A stretch of DNA of 64,000 nucleotides from Paragorgia papillata (lineage: Eukaryota; Cnidaria; Anthozoa; Scleralcyonacea; Coralliidae), in contig JAWNZC010000314.1 in the NCBI GenBank assembly GCA_035771165.1, positions 2,881,001-2,945,000 of the forward strand, in the 5' to 3' direction. Under the pieces are notes generated by a model. That model searched no databases, was not told where the DNA came from, and saw only the letters and a list, made by a program, of their open reading frames with translations. The translations under genes were made by a program, and so were the position numbers. Each line of letters begins with the position of its first letter. The first letter of the stretch is position 1. Positions 23,601 through 35,600 of the stretch are shown here, in pieces.

Positions 23601-26600
23601 AATATCACACTTAGTAACAGAAAGCGCAGCAACGCTTTCAAAGTAATAAATCGCTTTGCCTTTATATTTCGACATTTAAAATCGTTCTTTTCATGACTTC
23701 TTAAAGTGATTCTTCATTCTATCTTCCTACGATTTACTCGCTTATAAACAAGGGTTTAGTTAGCAGTGATTCTAGGATGACTCACTCTGTTTGTACTCCA
23801 GTTAACCTAGCAACGCTTTCAAAGTAATAAATCGCTTTGCCTTTATATTTCGACATTTAAAATCGTTCTTTTCACGACTTCTCGAAGTGATTCCTCATTC
23901 TATCTTCCTACAATTTCCTCGCTCATGAACTAGGGTTTAGTTAGCAATAATTCTAGGATGACTTACTCTGTTTGAATATCTAGGTCCTAAAAATATAATC
24001 CAATCTTGCCCAATCATGTCACAGGTGTTCGTCATGCGTGAGTCATTCGTGAGTCATGCGTGAGTCATGCGTGAGTCATGTGTGAGTCATTCGTGAGTCA
24101 CTGTGAATATTAATGAGGCGGCATCCCTTTGGACGGTGGATGGGGAGGGGGGGGGGGGGGGGGGGGGGGTATCTACTCATGTTCGAAGGAAGGAATTTTT
24201 GAGACCTCAAAAACCAAGTTGACCTGGGCAGCAGGATGACCCTAACTTTGACTCGGGTGCTAGGGTAACCCTACATCCTTGTAAACAGGCCAGTTCAGCG
24301 AACGTAATAACTAATAAGTGAATGAGATAACAAGCCAATCCCGTGATATTAAAGAAAATAAATCGTGGGTCAGATTGTGGTTTATTAGATACAACTTTGT
24401 CAACTTACAACAACCTAATATTTATTAAATAGGCACTGCTTTGGCACTGATTGCTTTAAAAATGTAAAAGAATGCTACCTGTACATGTTGTGAAATATAT
24501 ACTTGTTATTCTTATTAATAAGGCAGTGAGGTTGTTTACCTGACATGTATGGCACGTATCTATAAGCTAAATAGAAAAATCTAGTTCGAAATCTTGGATT
24601 GTTTATTAGATACAACTTTATACTGCAAGCAGTCAATGAGTACATGTGTGTACTGCTAAATACACTTGATGGCATTAAAAATGTAAAATGATGCTACCGG
24701 TTGTGAAATAAATACTTGTAAGTTTCCTCCAAAGACAATTGTTTGCCTTCCGAAGAGTAATGTTTGTCACTTGAAGACCACGGTCCTAATTCATAAACAG
24801 TTTTATTTATAAAACAAGACGCCTGCTCAGGCGTTCACTCGGGCTACTGATTTCTGAAAGCTTCGCGTAGCCTGTGCGTACTCTAGCAAGACTACATGAC
24901 AATGGCAATGCATAATTACATAGATTTTCAACTGCTGCGGTGAAGGAAGCGCCGAAGGTTTGCTAATGTGTAGTATAAATGTAAACAAGGCCGTTTTTCT
25001 GAAAATTAAACAACGGATCTAATATATTTAGTAGACAAAACCTATAGTGTCGGATTCGGCAAATTCAAGCGATCATTTTGATATAGAATTTATTTAAATC
25101 CGGACAAACAGAAAATATTTAAACGTGTTTTAAATAACACGTTTCCAAATGTAACACGACACGCGATATCTAGACATGCACTGAACATGTTCAACATATT
25201 GATATCTTAAACCGGTATTCGCTCTATTCGGTGCTTATTATTATAGCAAGGCCAGGACCAACCTGTTTTGAAATAGCTCGTCATCTTTTACGTACTAGGT
25301 CTACCGCGATCGCCGGCGTGTGCAGTTGTAAATATTGTAAAGGCTTTGTAAGCATGTTTATGATAAATTGAAGCCAATTGTCAGCCGCATTACTGATCAA
25401 CTATAACTCGGTCACTTGCAAAGCTATTCAAACAAGTAAACAACTGAGAAACAGTAAAATGGCTTGCAAATATTAAAAAAAATCGATAAAATGGCAATAA
25501 AAGCTTCGTTCGAAAGAGACAACCACTGATCATCCGGAGACAACTTGGCCAAACCTCGGTTTCGCAATTATTAAACATGACTGTTCTCTGACGTCCTTCA
25601 CTCCTTCAGTTAAAAGTTTCCAATTATTTTTAATACACCTTGATTCGCTGACAGTCCGACTACTCTGACATCTTTGTTTGAGACGACTGCTGGGTAGTGT
25701 GCTAAGAAATGTCGTGGAAATATTCAAAAACATCGATAAAATGGCAAGAAAAGCTTCGTCAAGAGACAACTCGCCATGAAAGTGAAATTTCGGTTTCGCA
25801 AAGCCTGCTGGGGCAATATCGCGACCCCAAAAAAACAATAATAATAATACCAATAACACGACCGAAACCTAGACTCGTCTACCTGCGGTAGCCCGAGTAA
25901 TAACATTTTGGAAACAAGCACGGCGATTGGTTGAAAGCCGTGTTTCTATAACTTTATGGAAACACGGCAAGGTCCACGCCATTCAGTACGCCATCATTAC
26001 GGTGATTATGAAGAGTAAGGAGAATTTACGCTTTGATGCAGTGAGTATTTTTACGTTCTATACCTATTTTCGACAGGTTATTTTATAAAGGAAATAGAAA
26101 ACATTTTTTCCGTGTTTCCATAGAGTTATAGAAACACTTGTGGAAGTTTGGGAGAACTCGAAATAGCGTGGAAACACTCGCCCTGCGGGCTCGTGTTCCC
26201 ACTACAATTTCTCGTTCTCCCAAACTTCCACTCGTGTTTCTATAACTCTATGGAAACACGGAAAATGTTTTCTATTTCTTAAATAGTACACGTGTTGGCC
26301 TGAGTCGCCTGACTCGATATAAAATCGCCCAACGAGTTGAAAACCTTTTGTCAACTCTTCAATCGTTCTGTATAACGCACAAAAACTGTGATAGATCACA
26401 CTTGCAAGTTTACTATAAGTCATGTTAAAAATACTTGCCATTTGTATCAGCAATATTGTCTTTCTTCGAAAATAGTGTTGCTCCTTTTGATGTGGCGACG
26501 AAATAATATTATAAACACGATCGGGATTAAAGAATACTTGTTTCCATCGTTCAACGTGATAGCTCGTACGTTGACGCCAAAAAATTCTAAGCTTCGATTG

Positions 26601-29600
26601 TCCCCGATGTAATTGTCGCGCATTGATTAGAGAGTTAGACCACAGCACACACTACAGGTCAGTGGTTACACAAAAAAGTTAACACACAAACACACACACA
26701 ACACGATAGCAATGTATCTGCTGCGCAGATACAACAAGAAACTATTTCTAAACAGAAATAGTGTTTCGTTCCCCGATTGGGGGAAATGACGAATTTTAGC
26801 TTGGCCAATTTCCCGCCGCCAATGGCCTGGCGAATCCGGGAAATAAGGTAAAGCAAAATTTATTGATGGTTGCGCTGTCGGAGAGGTGATGTTTTGTGGG
26901 GGGAACTGAATATGGACTTGATGTCATTCAATGAATTGATAATCGTCAACAAAACATACAACGGGACAGTCACACTTCCTGTTTCTTTTAGGCCTAGTGA
27001 GTATACGTCGCACAATCGTCGCATTTCAGACGAATTTAATTTAATCAATTAAATGCGACGATTGTGCGACTACGTTGCATTTCAGTAGTCTGATCACGAC
27101 GGATTCCATGGTTGTCTTTATAGACGCCGCCGTGACGTCATGCATAAATTTCCTGCTCTTAAATTGATTTTTGTAGTTTTAGTCTTCTCGGTTCAGCATA
27201 TTTCTAGTTTGTTTATGCAAAACATTAAATTTTTCTGAACTAATTTCGTCGTATAAAACGAAGTGGCATTGACGTCGTCTAATCTACGAAGTTAATTCGT
27301 CTTAATTAAATGCGACGATTGTGCGATGTAGTATAAACCAGGCCTTACATGCTCGCAATTTTCTTGAGAACGCAATTATTTTGGCAACGTTTTATTTGCC
27401 TCCAATACTCGGTCAGAAGTGAATAGAAGAAATGTACATGTGGCGTCAGTACGACGGAAATGTTGGTTGTTTTACCGTGTAGCAGAGCACAAAGTACGTC
27501 ACAGATAATCAGTCGTTGATTTTGCATGCTTCAGAATGACTATAGCTACTTGTTCCTTTCTGCCAGAGTGCCAGTTTGGCCAGAGTAACATTATATATTT
27601 GTCTGTTTCTGCCAGAGCGGCCAGAGTGCCAGTTTGGCCAGAGTAACATATATTTCTTCGTTTCTGCCAGAGCGGTCAGAGTGCCAGTTTGGCCAGAGTA
27701 ACATTATATATTTGTCTGTTTCTGCCAGAGCGGCCAGAGTGCCAGTTTGGCCAGAGTAACATATATTTCTTCGTTTCTGCCAGAGCGGCCAGAGTGCCAG
27801 TTTGGCCAGAGTAACATTATATATTTGTCTGTTTCTGCCAGAGCGGCCAGAGCGCCAGTTTGGCCAGAGTAGGGATCATGTTGCATTTCTCATGCGCTGC
27901 AATTTTCCTTATACTATAGTATAGTATAGTAATATAAGAATACAAGTTACGTCTAAATTTTGTCAAAAACGACTACACATGCAGCGCGAGTAAATTTACA
28001 AGTGAAGTATTGATGCTACAACTCATGTTCATATATATTGGGCATACAGTAACTAGCGCAATCGCGAGTCACCCAATGGGTTCAGGTAAATTGCCACTAT
28101 TAAAAGTAAACCTTGTGTATACCGTATTTGCTGCAGATTTACTAAACATTGGGTGAGTAGTGAGTACACTGGGTCTTTACGACGACCTCTGTTACAGCAA
28201 GTCTATTAAACAAGCGCGGCCACCCTCGTATCGTTCTACTCGTGATTTCTACTAAAAGTCAAGTTTGACATTTCCTTATCACACATTGCTTTTATTAGTG
28301 TCAAGGTGTATACTGATCAAACAAACATTGCCCGGCAATGTTGTAATATGCATGCCAACATTTTCAAATACAGCACTGATTCATTTCTACAAGTCATTCA
28401 ATGATAGAACTTAAAGGATACAAAATATGTTTTATGACATTTTGAACAATAAGAAAATGTAAATCTAATGTAGGTATTTAGTATTTCTGCGTTTTTGCTG
28501 TCTTCACTTGAATCAGTGTTAATCAGGATTAACAGTTTTAACATATGCCTATATCAATTCAACTAACCGCGCTCATATTGTGTTTGGCTGTCGTGGAGGC
28601 AAGAGGAGACGAATGATGAATTTTTCTAGAATAGGAGCTCCGCTTGTGGTTTGCGACTCCGATATTACCGTTTTGAAGACCGAACTGGTTGATGTGGTGT
28701 GCTAAAATGAATAAACACTCAGCATGTTGCTTGGCTCCCGAGCTACAGTATACACAGTATCTGTTCTCAAAATTTACAAGCCATGTTGTTAAAGTATTCA
28801 ACTTTATTCAAGACCGTGAAGGAAGTCAAGAAAACTATTTCTTATCAATGTAAGTACTACATTGTCAATACAACTGTTTTTAGACATAAAGGTTAGGCCT
28901 GTCACGTTTTAAGATGTGCAAATCGGTGTAGAGTTTGTTGTAGAGCTCTACAACGCTACGATCAGGAATCGTTCATGCTATACACTCAACACTTATACCA
29001 TGAACTCGAGTTGTATATGAGCTCATAGCCAACGAGGCGCTTCGCCGAGTTGGCTATTAGTTCGTATACAACGAGAGCGAATGGTATAACTGTTTTATTA
29101 TATAGCCAAGCACTGTACAAGAGACAAAATTACAGCGAAATGTTTGAAACAACAAACTTCCGGCATAGGCATTAGGCAACCAATACTTCCGCCATGCGTA
29201 ATGATGCATTCACATTTCACATAGAGTTTCTCGCGCTGAGCTGTTCGGTAAACAGCTTCGAAATGTTGTATAAATGTTGCTCGAGAGGCAAAAAATGTGT
29301 TAAGCAGATCAACAAAAAAAGATTAAAAGGTACCTTTATGAAGTCAAAAGGTGGGTCAGTTGTTTATATTAGCGTTGCTGTCGTGAAAAAGGTTTTGATT
29401 TCATGCAAAAATGAAACTGAAACACCTTCGGCAGTGAAACTAAATTACTAGTTGGTTGTTTTTGAAAAAGAACATGCTTTTTACTACTCCAAATGCTTAT
29501 CTAAATAAAAAAAGTCTCTTTAATGGTGATCTCCTACGGAATGTGTGTTGTAAGCTTGATTTTAACCGTGAGTGTCTTTGTTTGACAACAAATTAATATC

Positions 29601-32600
29601 AACCCGCTAATTTAGTCGGGTTTTTGAAGTAAAAAGACGTAATTTTTGCAATATTGACACAATATTGTTTTTTTATACATTGGTTTGAGGGTGTTGGTGT
29701 TTTTCTGTATAAAAATCCGTCAATTTCAACTCTTTTCGGCAGTTTAAAAAAACATGCCGCCATCTTGTTTTTCCTCTACTAGCAGGATATGAGCTGATAG
29801 CCTGGAAGTAGGGAACCAATCAGGTTAAGCAAAAGCTCATATCCGATAGCATGCTATATAATAATGTTATATATGCTATATAGTGTAGTTACTTTCGAGG
29901 CTTGTGAACAAACTTGTGAAAAAATTAACGGTTGCATGACTGATATCAAAATTCTGTTGTCATGGAAACAACATTTTATGGGCCTGGAACAGGAGCCAAA
30001 GAAATTTTAATTTTGGAATCCTAACAATTCTTGGGATGCAATTAATGGCTTTAACTTATTACTGAAAATTAAGGTTTGGCAACCATATTGGATGAAACAC
30101 AACATCGTGTGAAACTCAAGAGCTAAATAAGTATTGCTTTCAACCACACTTTAATATCTACATGTTCATACCATTTGCACCTGTGTATCCATGCAGATAT
30201 ACTGTACGTACAACAGTTTACAAATCTACAGCTCTACAATTCTACAACTACAGCTCTACAACTCTACAGCTCTACAACTCTACAGCTCTACAACTCTACA
30301 GCTCTACAACTCTACAGCTCTACAACTCTACAGCTCTACAACTCTACAGCTCTACAATTCTACTGAACTCCACCTGTACAGCTCTACAGATCTACAACTC
30401 TTATACAACTCTACAATTCTACAGCTCTACAGCTCTACAACTCTACAGCTCTATAATTCTACTGAACTCCACACCTTTACAGCTGTACAGATCTACAACT
30501 CTACAGCTCTTATACAGCTCTACAACTCTACAACTCTACAACTCTACAACTCTACAACTCTACAACTCTACAACTCTACAGCTCTACAACTCTACAGCTC
30601 TACAACTCTACAGCTCTACAATTCTACTGAACTCCACACCTTTACAGCTCTACAGATCTACAACTCTTATACAACTCTACAACTCTACAACTCTACAATT
30701 CTACAGCTCTACAGCTCTACAACTCTACAGCTCTACAATTATACTGAACTCCACACCTTTACAGCTGTACAGATCTACAACTCTACAGCTCTTATACAGC
30801 TCTACAACTCTACAACTCTACAGCTCTACAACTCTACAGCTCTACAATTCTACTGAACTCCACACCTTTACAGCTCTACAGATCTACAACTCTTATACAA
30901 CTCTACAACTCTACAACTCTACAACTCTACAATTCTACAGCTCTACAGCTCTACAACTCTACAGCTCTACAATTCTACTGAACTCCACACCTTTACAGCT
31001 GTACAGATCTACAACTCTACAGCTCTTATACAGCTCTACAACTCTACAACTCTACAGCTCTACAACTCTACGATTCTACAGCTCTACAACTCTACAGCTC
31101 TACTGCTACAGTAGAGTTTAGTATAGCTGTAGAGTTGTACAGCTGTAGAGCTGTAGAGTTGTAGAGTTGTAGAGCTGTAGAGTTGTAGAGTTGTAGAGCT
31201 GTAGAGCTGTAGAGCTGTAGAGTTGTAGAGCTGTAGAGCTGTAGAGTTGTAGAGCTGTAGAGCTGTAGAGTTGTAGAGTTGTAGACTGTTGTACGTACAG
31301 TATATCTCATGGATACACATGTGCAAATGGTATGAACGTGTAGATACTGTGTGGTGAAAGCAATACTTACATGTATTTAATTCTTGAGTTTCACACGATG
31401 TTGTGTTTCATCCAATAATTTCGCCAAATCTTAATTTTCAGTAATAATTTAAAGCCATAAATTGCATCCCAAGAATTGTAAGGATTCCAAAATTAAAATG
31501 GCTTTGGCTCTTGTTCCGTGCCCATAAAATGTTGTTTCCATGACAACAGAATTTTGATATCAGTCATGCAACCGTGCATTTTTTCACAAGTTTGTTCACA
31601 AGCCTCGAAAGCAACTACACTGTAAGCATGTACAGTATAACAGTGTATAGCATGCTCTACGACAAATTCTACACCGATTTGCACATCTTATTAAAAACGC
31701 GACAGCTCTAATTTCTGGTGTAGTGTTGTAGACCTCTACAGGCAACTCTACGCCAAATTTGTGCTCTTAAAACTTGACGCAGTTGATAAAAATAGATATA
31801 GAAATACGAGTTGTGCTGAGAATATAGTCATTAGTCACAGCACACAAAGTAACTTTTACATTCGCCCTAAATTAATGTACTGCAAATAGAACTTCTGTAT
31901 CACTTAAAACAGTTGAAAGTTGATTTACTGTGCTAGACAATAGTCATAGGTCTCTTTAACTCCTGAAGAGCAATGTAAAACTTTAATATTCCTCTTGATG
32001 GTATAAAATACCTAAATCAAATTTTTGTGATTTAAGGCACTAAGGCAGTACAGTATTTCAATGAAGAGCCTGTGACAGTGGTTAATGATTACATTTTTGC
32101 TTTACTATTTAAATCAATGGAGATACTGCCATGTAAATTTTGCAATATTAAATTTTAATTGCATTTAAAATTGTTTACTCTACTGCTAAATAATTTTCCA
32201 TATTTTTTTTAACATTTCTAGGGAAAAGTGGTGTTGAGAACTCAGGAATCAAAGAATCAGTGGATTTTTCATAGAGCTTTAATGAATTTTAACATTACAC
32301 GTATAACTTGTATAATTATCATACTGGCTGTATAATAACAGAAATAATTATTTGAGTATAATTAATTTATTATAGGCACAGTGTATTTTGTGCCACAGGC
32401 AATGGACACAGATGCTAATTAGCTCCATGCAGAAGTAAAGATCAGTTTTAAATAGGAACTCGTCCATTTCGTGTATGAGAAAGACTTTTGTTAACTATAA
32501 CATCTCATCAGAGAATGATGAGAGAACTATAAAATGTGAACACATGTAAACTCGTTCCCAGGTCCCTGTCTCTGGGACTCGTTCCCAGGTCTCTGTCTGA

Positions 32601-35600
32601 ACGGTTGTTTATCTATTACGCACTAAGTTTGGTTCAGTTGATATCACAGTAGTCAAGACATAAAAAGAACTTAAATTTATATTTGTACACAAAAAAGGAT
32701 GAATATTTCTATTAAATAAAAATTATGGAGGGAATGGTACGTTAGTTTTGCCTAATCCTGGTTGTGAAGATCCAGTTTACAATGTGATGTTGGTGATGTT
32801 GCTATTCTCTGTGAGAATTCTTGTCCCCATATTTATCAATTTCCTAAAATAAATGCCATTTGTATTAGAAATCTTAAATTAGACCAAGCTCATCAGAAAA
32901 TGGGATTCAATAAAATTCAGAGTTGGGAATAGCTCGACAAAAATTAAGTGTCTGACGTGAGTATGCTACTGTATATGCCTTATAGATATTTCCAACTGGA
33001 CAGCAGTCGGCATTAATCACAAATCAACTAGTGGCCTAGCTTAAAAATGTTAAATTAACCTCGGGGCATGAGATTTGCGGTATCCCGATATCCCGGGGAT
33101 ACCAGATTTTAAGTTTGGATACTGGGCATCATAAGCTCAGTATCCCGTGGGGATACCATGAAAATTGGGATAGTGAACAATTGTTGAGCAGCTATCCCAA
33201 TTAATTGTTGTCGTTCTTCGCGTCTTATCTGCGAATGTTGGCGGAAAATTCGACGAACTGTAATCTCGTTCTCCATTTGACACGAGACGATTTGTCCTGA
33301 ACGAAAACATTTGATAGCCTACAAACAGAATAGTATATGATATATTTATAACAGTACGTGCCAAGATTAAATGAGAGGCATACATGAAGTAGCAACAGCA
33401 ACAAGGAGCCATTGCTGGACAAAATAATCGCAGGCTCTGGGAATGAGATTAAAATATTCCGCGTATTTTTTTCGATCTTGTGTTTTCATTGTTATAGTCA
33501 CACTACATAGTCCTGAATTTGATGGATTTTGACAATGCCATGGACACTTTTCAATACAATTATGTTCAAGACGTAAATAAACTAAAGTATTGACGTACTA
33601 TTTCAAAAACGAGTTCAAGTGTTTGATCCCCGAGAGATTCATTACCTTTCGAGTGTTTTGACACCGTGATCAAAGACGCAGAACGAGTTTTTGAAATGGC
33701 TTCTCAAATGAAAGAGAATGAACGACCAATGAGCTACCGTTGTGCATGGGACTTGCGGATGTTTTGTCATACGCTCTGTTTCAACGCGGTTATATACGTC
33801 AGTGAGGTTTGTATTTGTTTGGATGTGGAATATTGTTGTTCAAAGAGTATAAAGGCGTGCGATTCGGTTTTTATTATTTTGAGACAAATAGCGTAAGTGG
33901 AGGGAGTCGCTGTTATTTTTAACGAGAGATGGCATTATCACGTTTTCGAATGCCGAAAACGGTCGACGAGGAGCAATTGGTAATGGAAAATGCGGTTCCA
34001 AAGTCGACACGTTACAAGAACAAATGGGCGAATGGACTTTTTGAGGAGTGGCAAAGAGGGAGATCTATTAAAGAGGCAGTGATTGAAGAAGGAGGGCTGT
34101 TTAGAAGTTACGATATTGAGAAAGTTGTGTCACTTAATACACCTTAGTAGATATGGATGCTACTAGTTTAAACTATTGGTTGACGAAATTTGTACAGGAG
34201 GTCGCAAAAGGTTCACAAGAGCGTTATCCGCCAAGAACACTATACGGAATGATTGCTGGTATATTCGTCGGTTTATTGTGGAGAAAAGGCCGAGTACTGA
34301 TTTTAATCTACTGAATCCTAACGACAAGAGGTAATTTAATGTTAGTATACAGAGCTGTTGTGCTTAAAGTGTATATGGTACAATATGTTGTTAAAGTAAT
34401 TTGTTTAGAAATCTTATTGTTCTCTTGAAGGTTTCTAATCTTTCGCCGTGCCCTCGATGCGGAAATGAAAGATGGTACAAGAAACGGTCTGACTTTAAAG
34501 ACAAGAAAAAAGGAGAAATTGCCTGTAACAGAAGAGGAAGAAGAAACGTTTTGGCGAATGGGTTTATTAGGCACAGGATCAGCTATCTAGCTATATATAC
34601 TATTATAATGGTAAACTGTTTGGTCTGCGGGGTGGTGAACATAGAAATATTGTTGTTGGGAACTTTCAAATCGGTGTTAACTTCATTCGCTTTGAAGAGA
34701 ACATGGCTAAAACGTTCCACGGTGGACTCACAGACTTAAAATATGAGCCACGTGTAGTTAAGCATATTTGTCATGCCGTTAATGAGAAACACGAGCCGTG
34801 CTTAGTACAGATTTGCGAGTAACATGTACATCTATACCTTGTTTAACGGATGTGTTGAAGAGAAGTTGATTAGGGATAGGACGGGCCACAGATCAAACGC
34901 TTTATATAAGTACGAGAAATGTAGTGAAGCGAAAGCCGTTGATGTATCTAACGTACTGGCAGCCAAAGTTAGCTTAGGTGGGAGTTCCTCATCTACAAGT
35001 AACGAAATCTCCAAAGCTAGTTTAGAGGTTGGTAATTCGGGGGCGCTTACTGGTGAATTATTGTGTTCTGGAGTGTTTACGAATTGTAATATAAATGTTC
35101 ATGTTAATGGTATGTCAACGAATTAATGAAGTGTGAAAATATGTAGTGAAATTGTGTGCTAATAAACATAACCTGCAATCGTATCGTGTTTCTTGTTTAA
35201 TTAACATAAATGAAACACTAGTGTTTGATGCAGCGCTTTACCGGTGTTTCACAGCCCATTCATGTGACGGAATGGAGCTGTCTGATTCAGTAAAATTCTC
35301 ATGAATTATTAATGAATTTGAGAAACTCTTATCGATGTGTCATTGTACAGCTAGGCATACACTAGTGTAGTATGAATAATGTTGTCCGGCCAGACTGGAA
35401 AGTTTGTAAAATGTGCAACGGAGATTCGTATATTTCTTATATGCGGGCAATTGTCAGCCTGAAGCTGCGCAACGGAGATCTCTGTTGCGCGGTATAAACT
35501 TTCCAGTCTATTGTTGTGTTAAATAAAAGTTAACCTTGTTTGGATACTGCTTATTGGAATATCTACTATCCAAATTTGGATACGAATTTTCAAGAAGGGA

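Larger units (their letters stand above)
19211..24183. repeat. 5-kb palindrome: 2.3-2.4-kb inverted arms around a 180-bp spacer
   Basis: The left arm, 19,211 to about 21,590, is the reverse complement of about 21,769 to 24,183. Outermost sequence is acatgttagtagata on the left and tatctactcatgt on the right, then C or G homopolymers. Arms are near-identical but not clonal: single-base differences (gaagatt against gagatt, gtgtagg against gtgcagg), different tandem-unit counts and different lengths. From outside in, each arm holds a TGACTCA array, 170-bp repeats, an 80-codon open frame, a GAGCC/GGCTC array, a purine/pyrimidine array and a GGA/TCC tract. The spacer 21,591-21,768 is single-copy. 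It looks like a large foldback-type element. No transposase is present. Confidence 0.9.
28897..31708. repeat. 2.8-kb palindromic element centred on CTCTACAR arrays
   Basis: The outer arms match in reverse: gatgtgcaaatcggtgtaga near 28,925 with its inverse near 31,675, and 29,880-30,225 with 31,285-31,640 (gcatgactgatatcaaaatt, gaaacacaacatcgtgtgaa, ctgtacgtacaacagt). The centre lies at about 31,106. Array lengths differ: about 870 bp on the left, 160 bp on the right. The left arm also carries an insertion of about 890 bp (28,990-29,878). No coding gene. It is a second large foldback-like structure in the same intron. Confidence 0.8.

Noticed and set aside
25530..25859. A 109-codon ORF whose relative is also open at 58,530-58,773
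   Set aside because: Both lie inside copies of the same Helitron2-like element, the two frames are not equally long, and there is no Rep, helicase or other domain.
30162..31121. A 319-codon LQLYNST repeat protein
   Set aside because: It arises from an 8-bp CTCTACAR array, which reads the same way in three frames.
27560..31285. CRISPR-like regularly spaced repeats
   Set aside because: The units are contiguous tandem repeats without unique spacers, and the genome is eukaryotic.
34401..34739. A 112-codon ORF within the recombinase element
   Set aside because: Only its first part follows the recombinase frame; the rest is a shifted shadow after the A-run slip.
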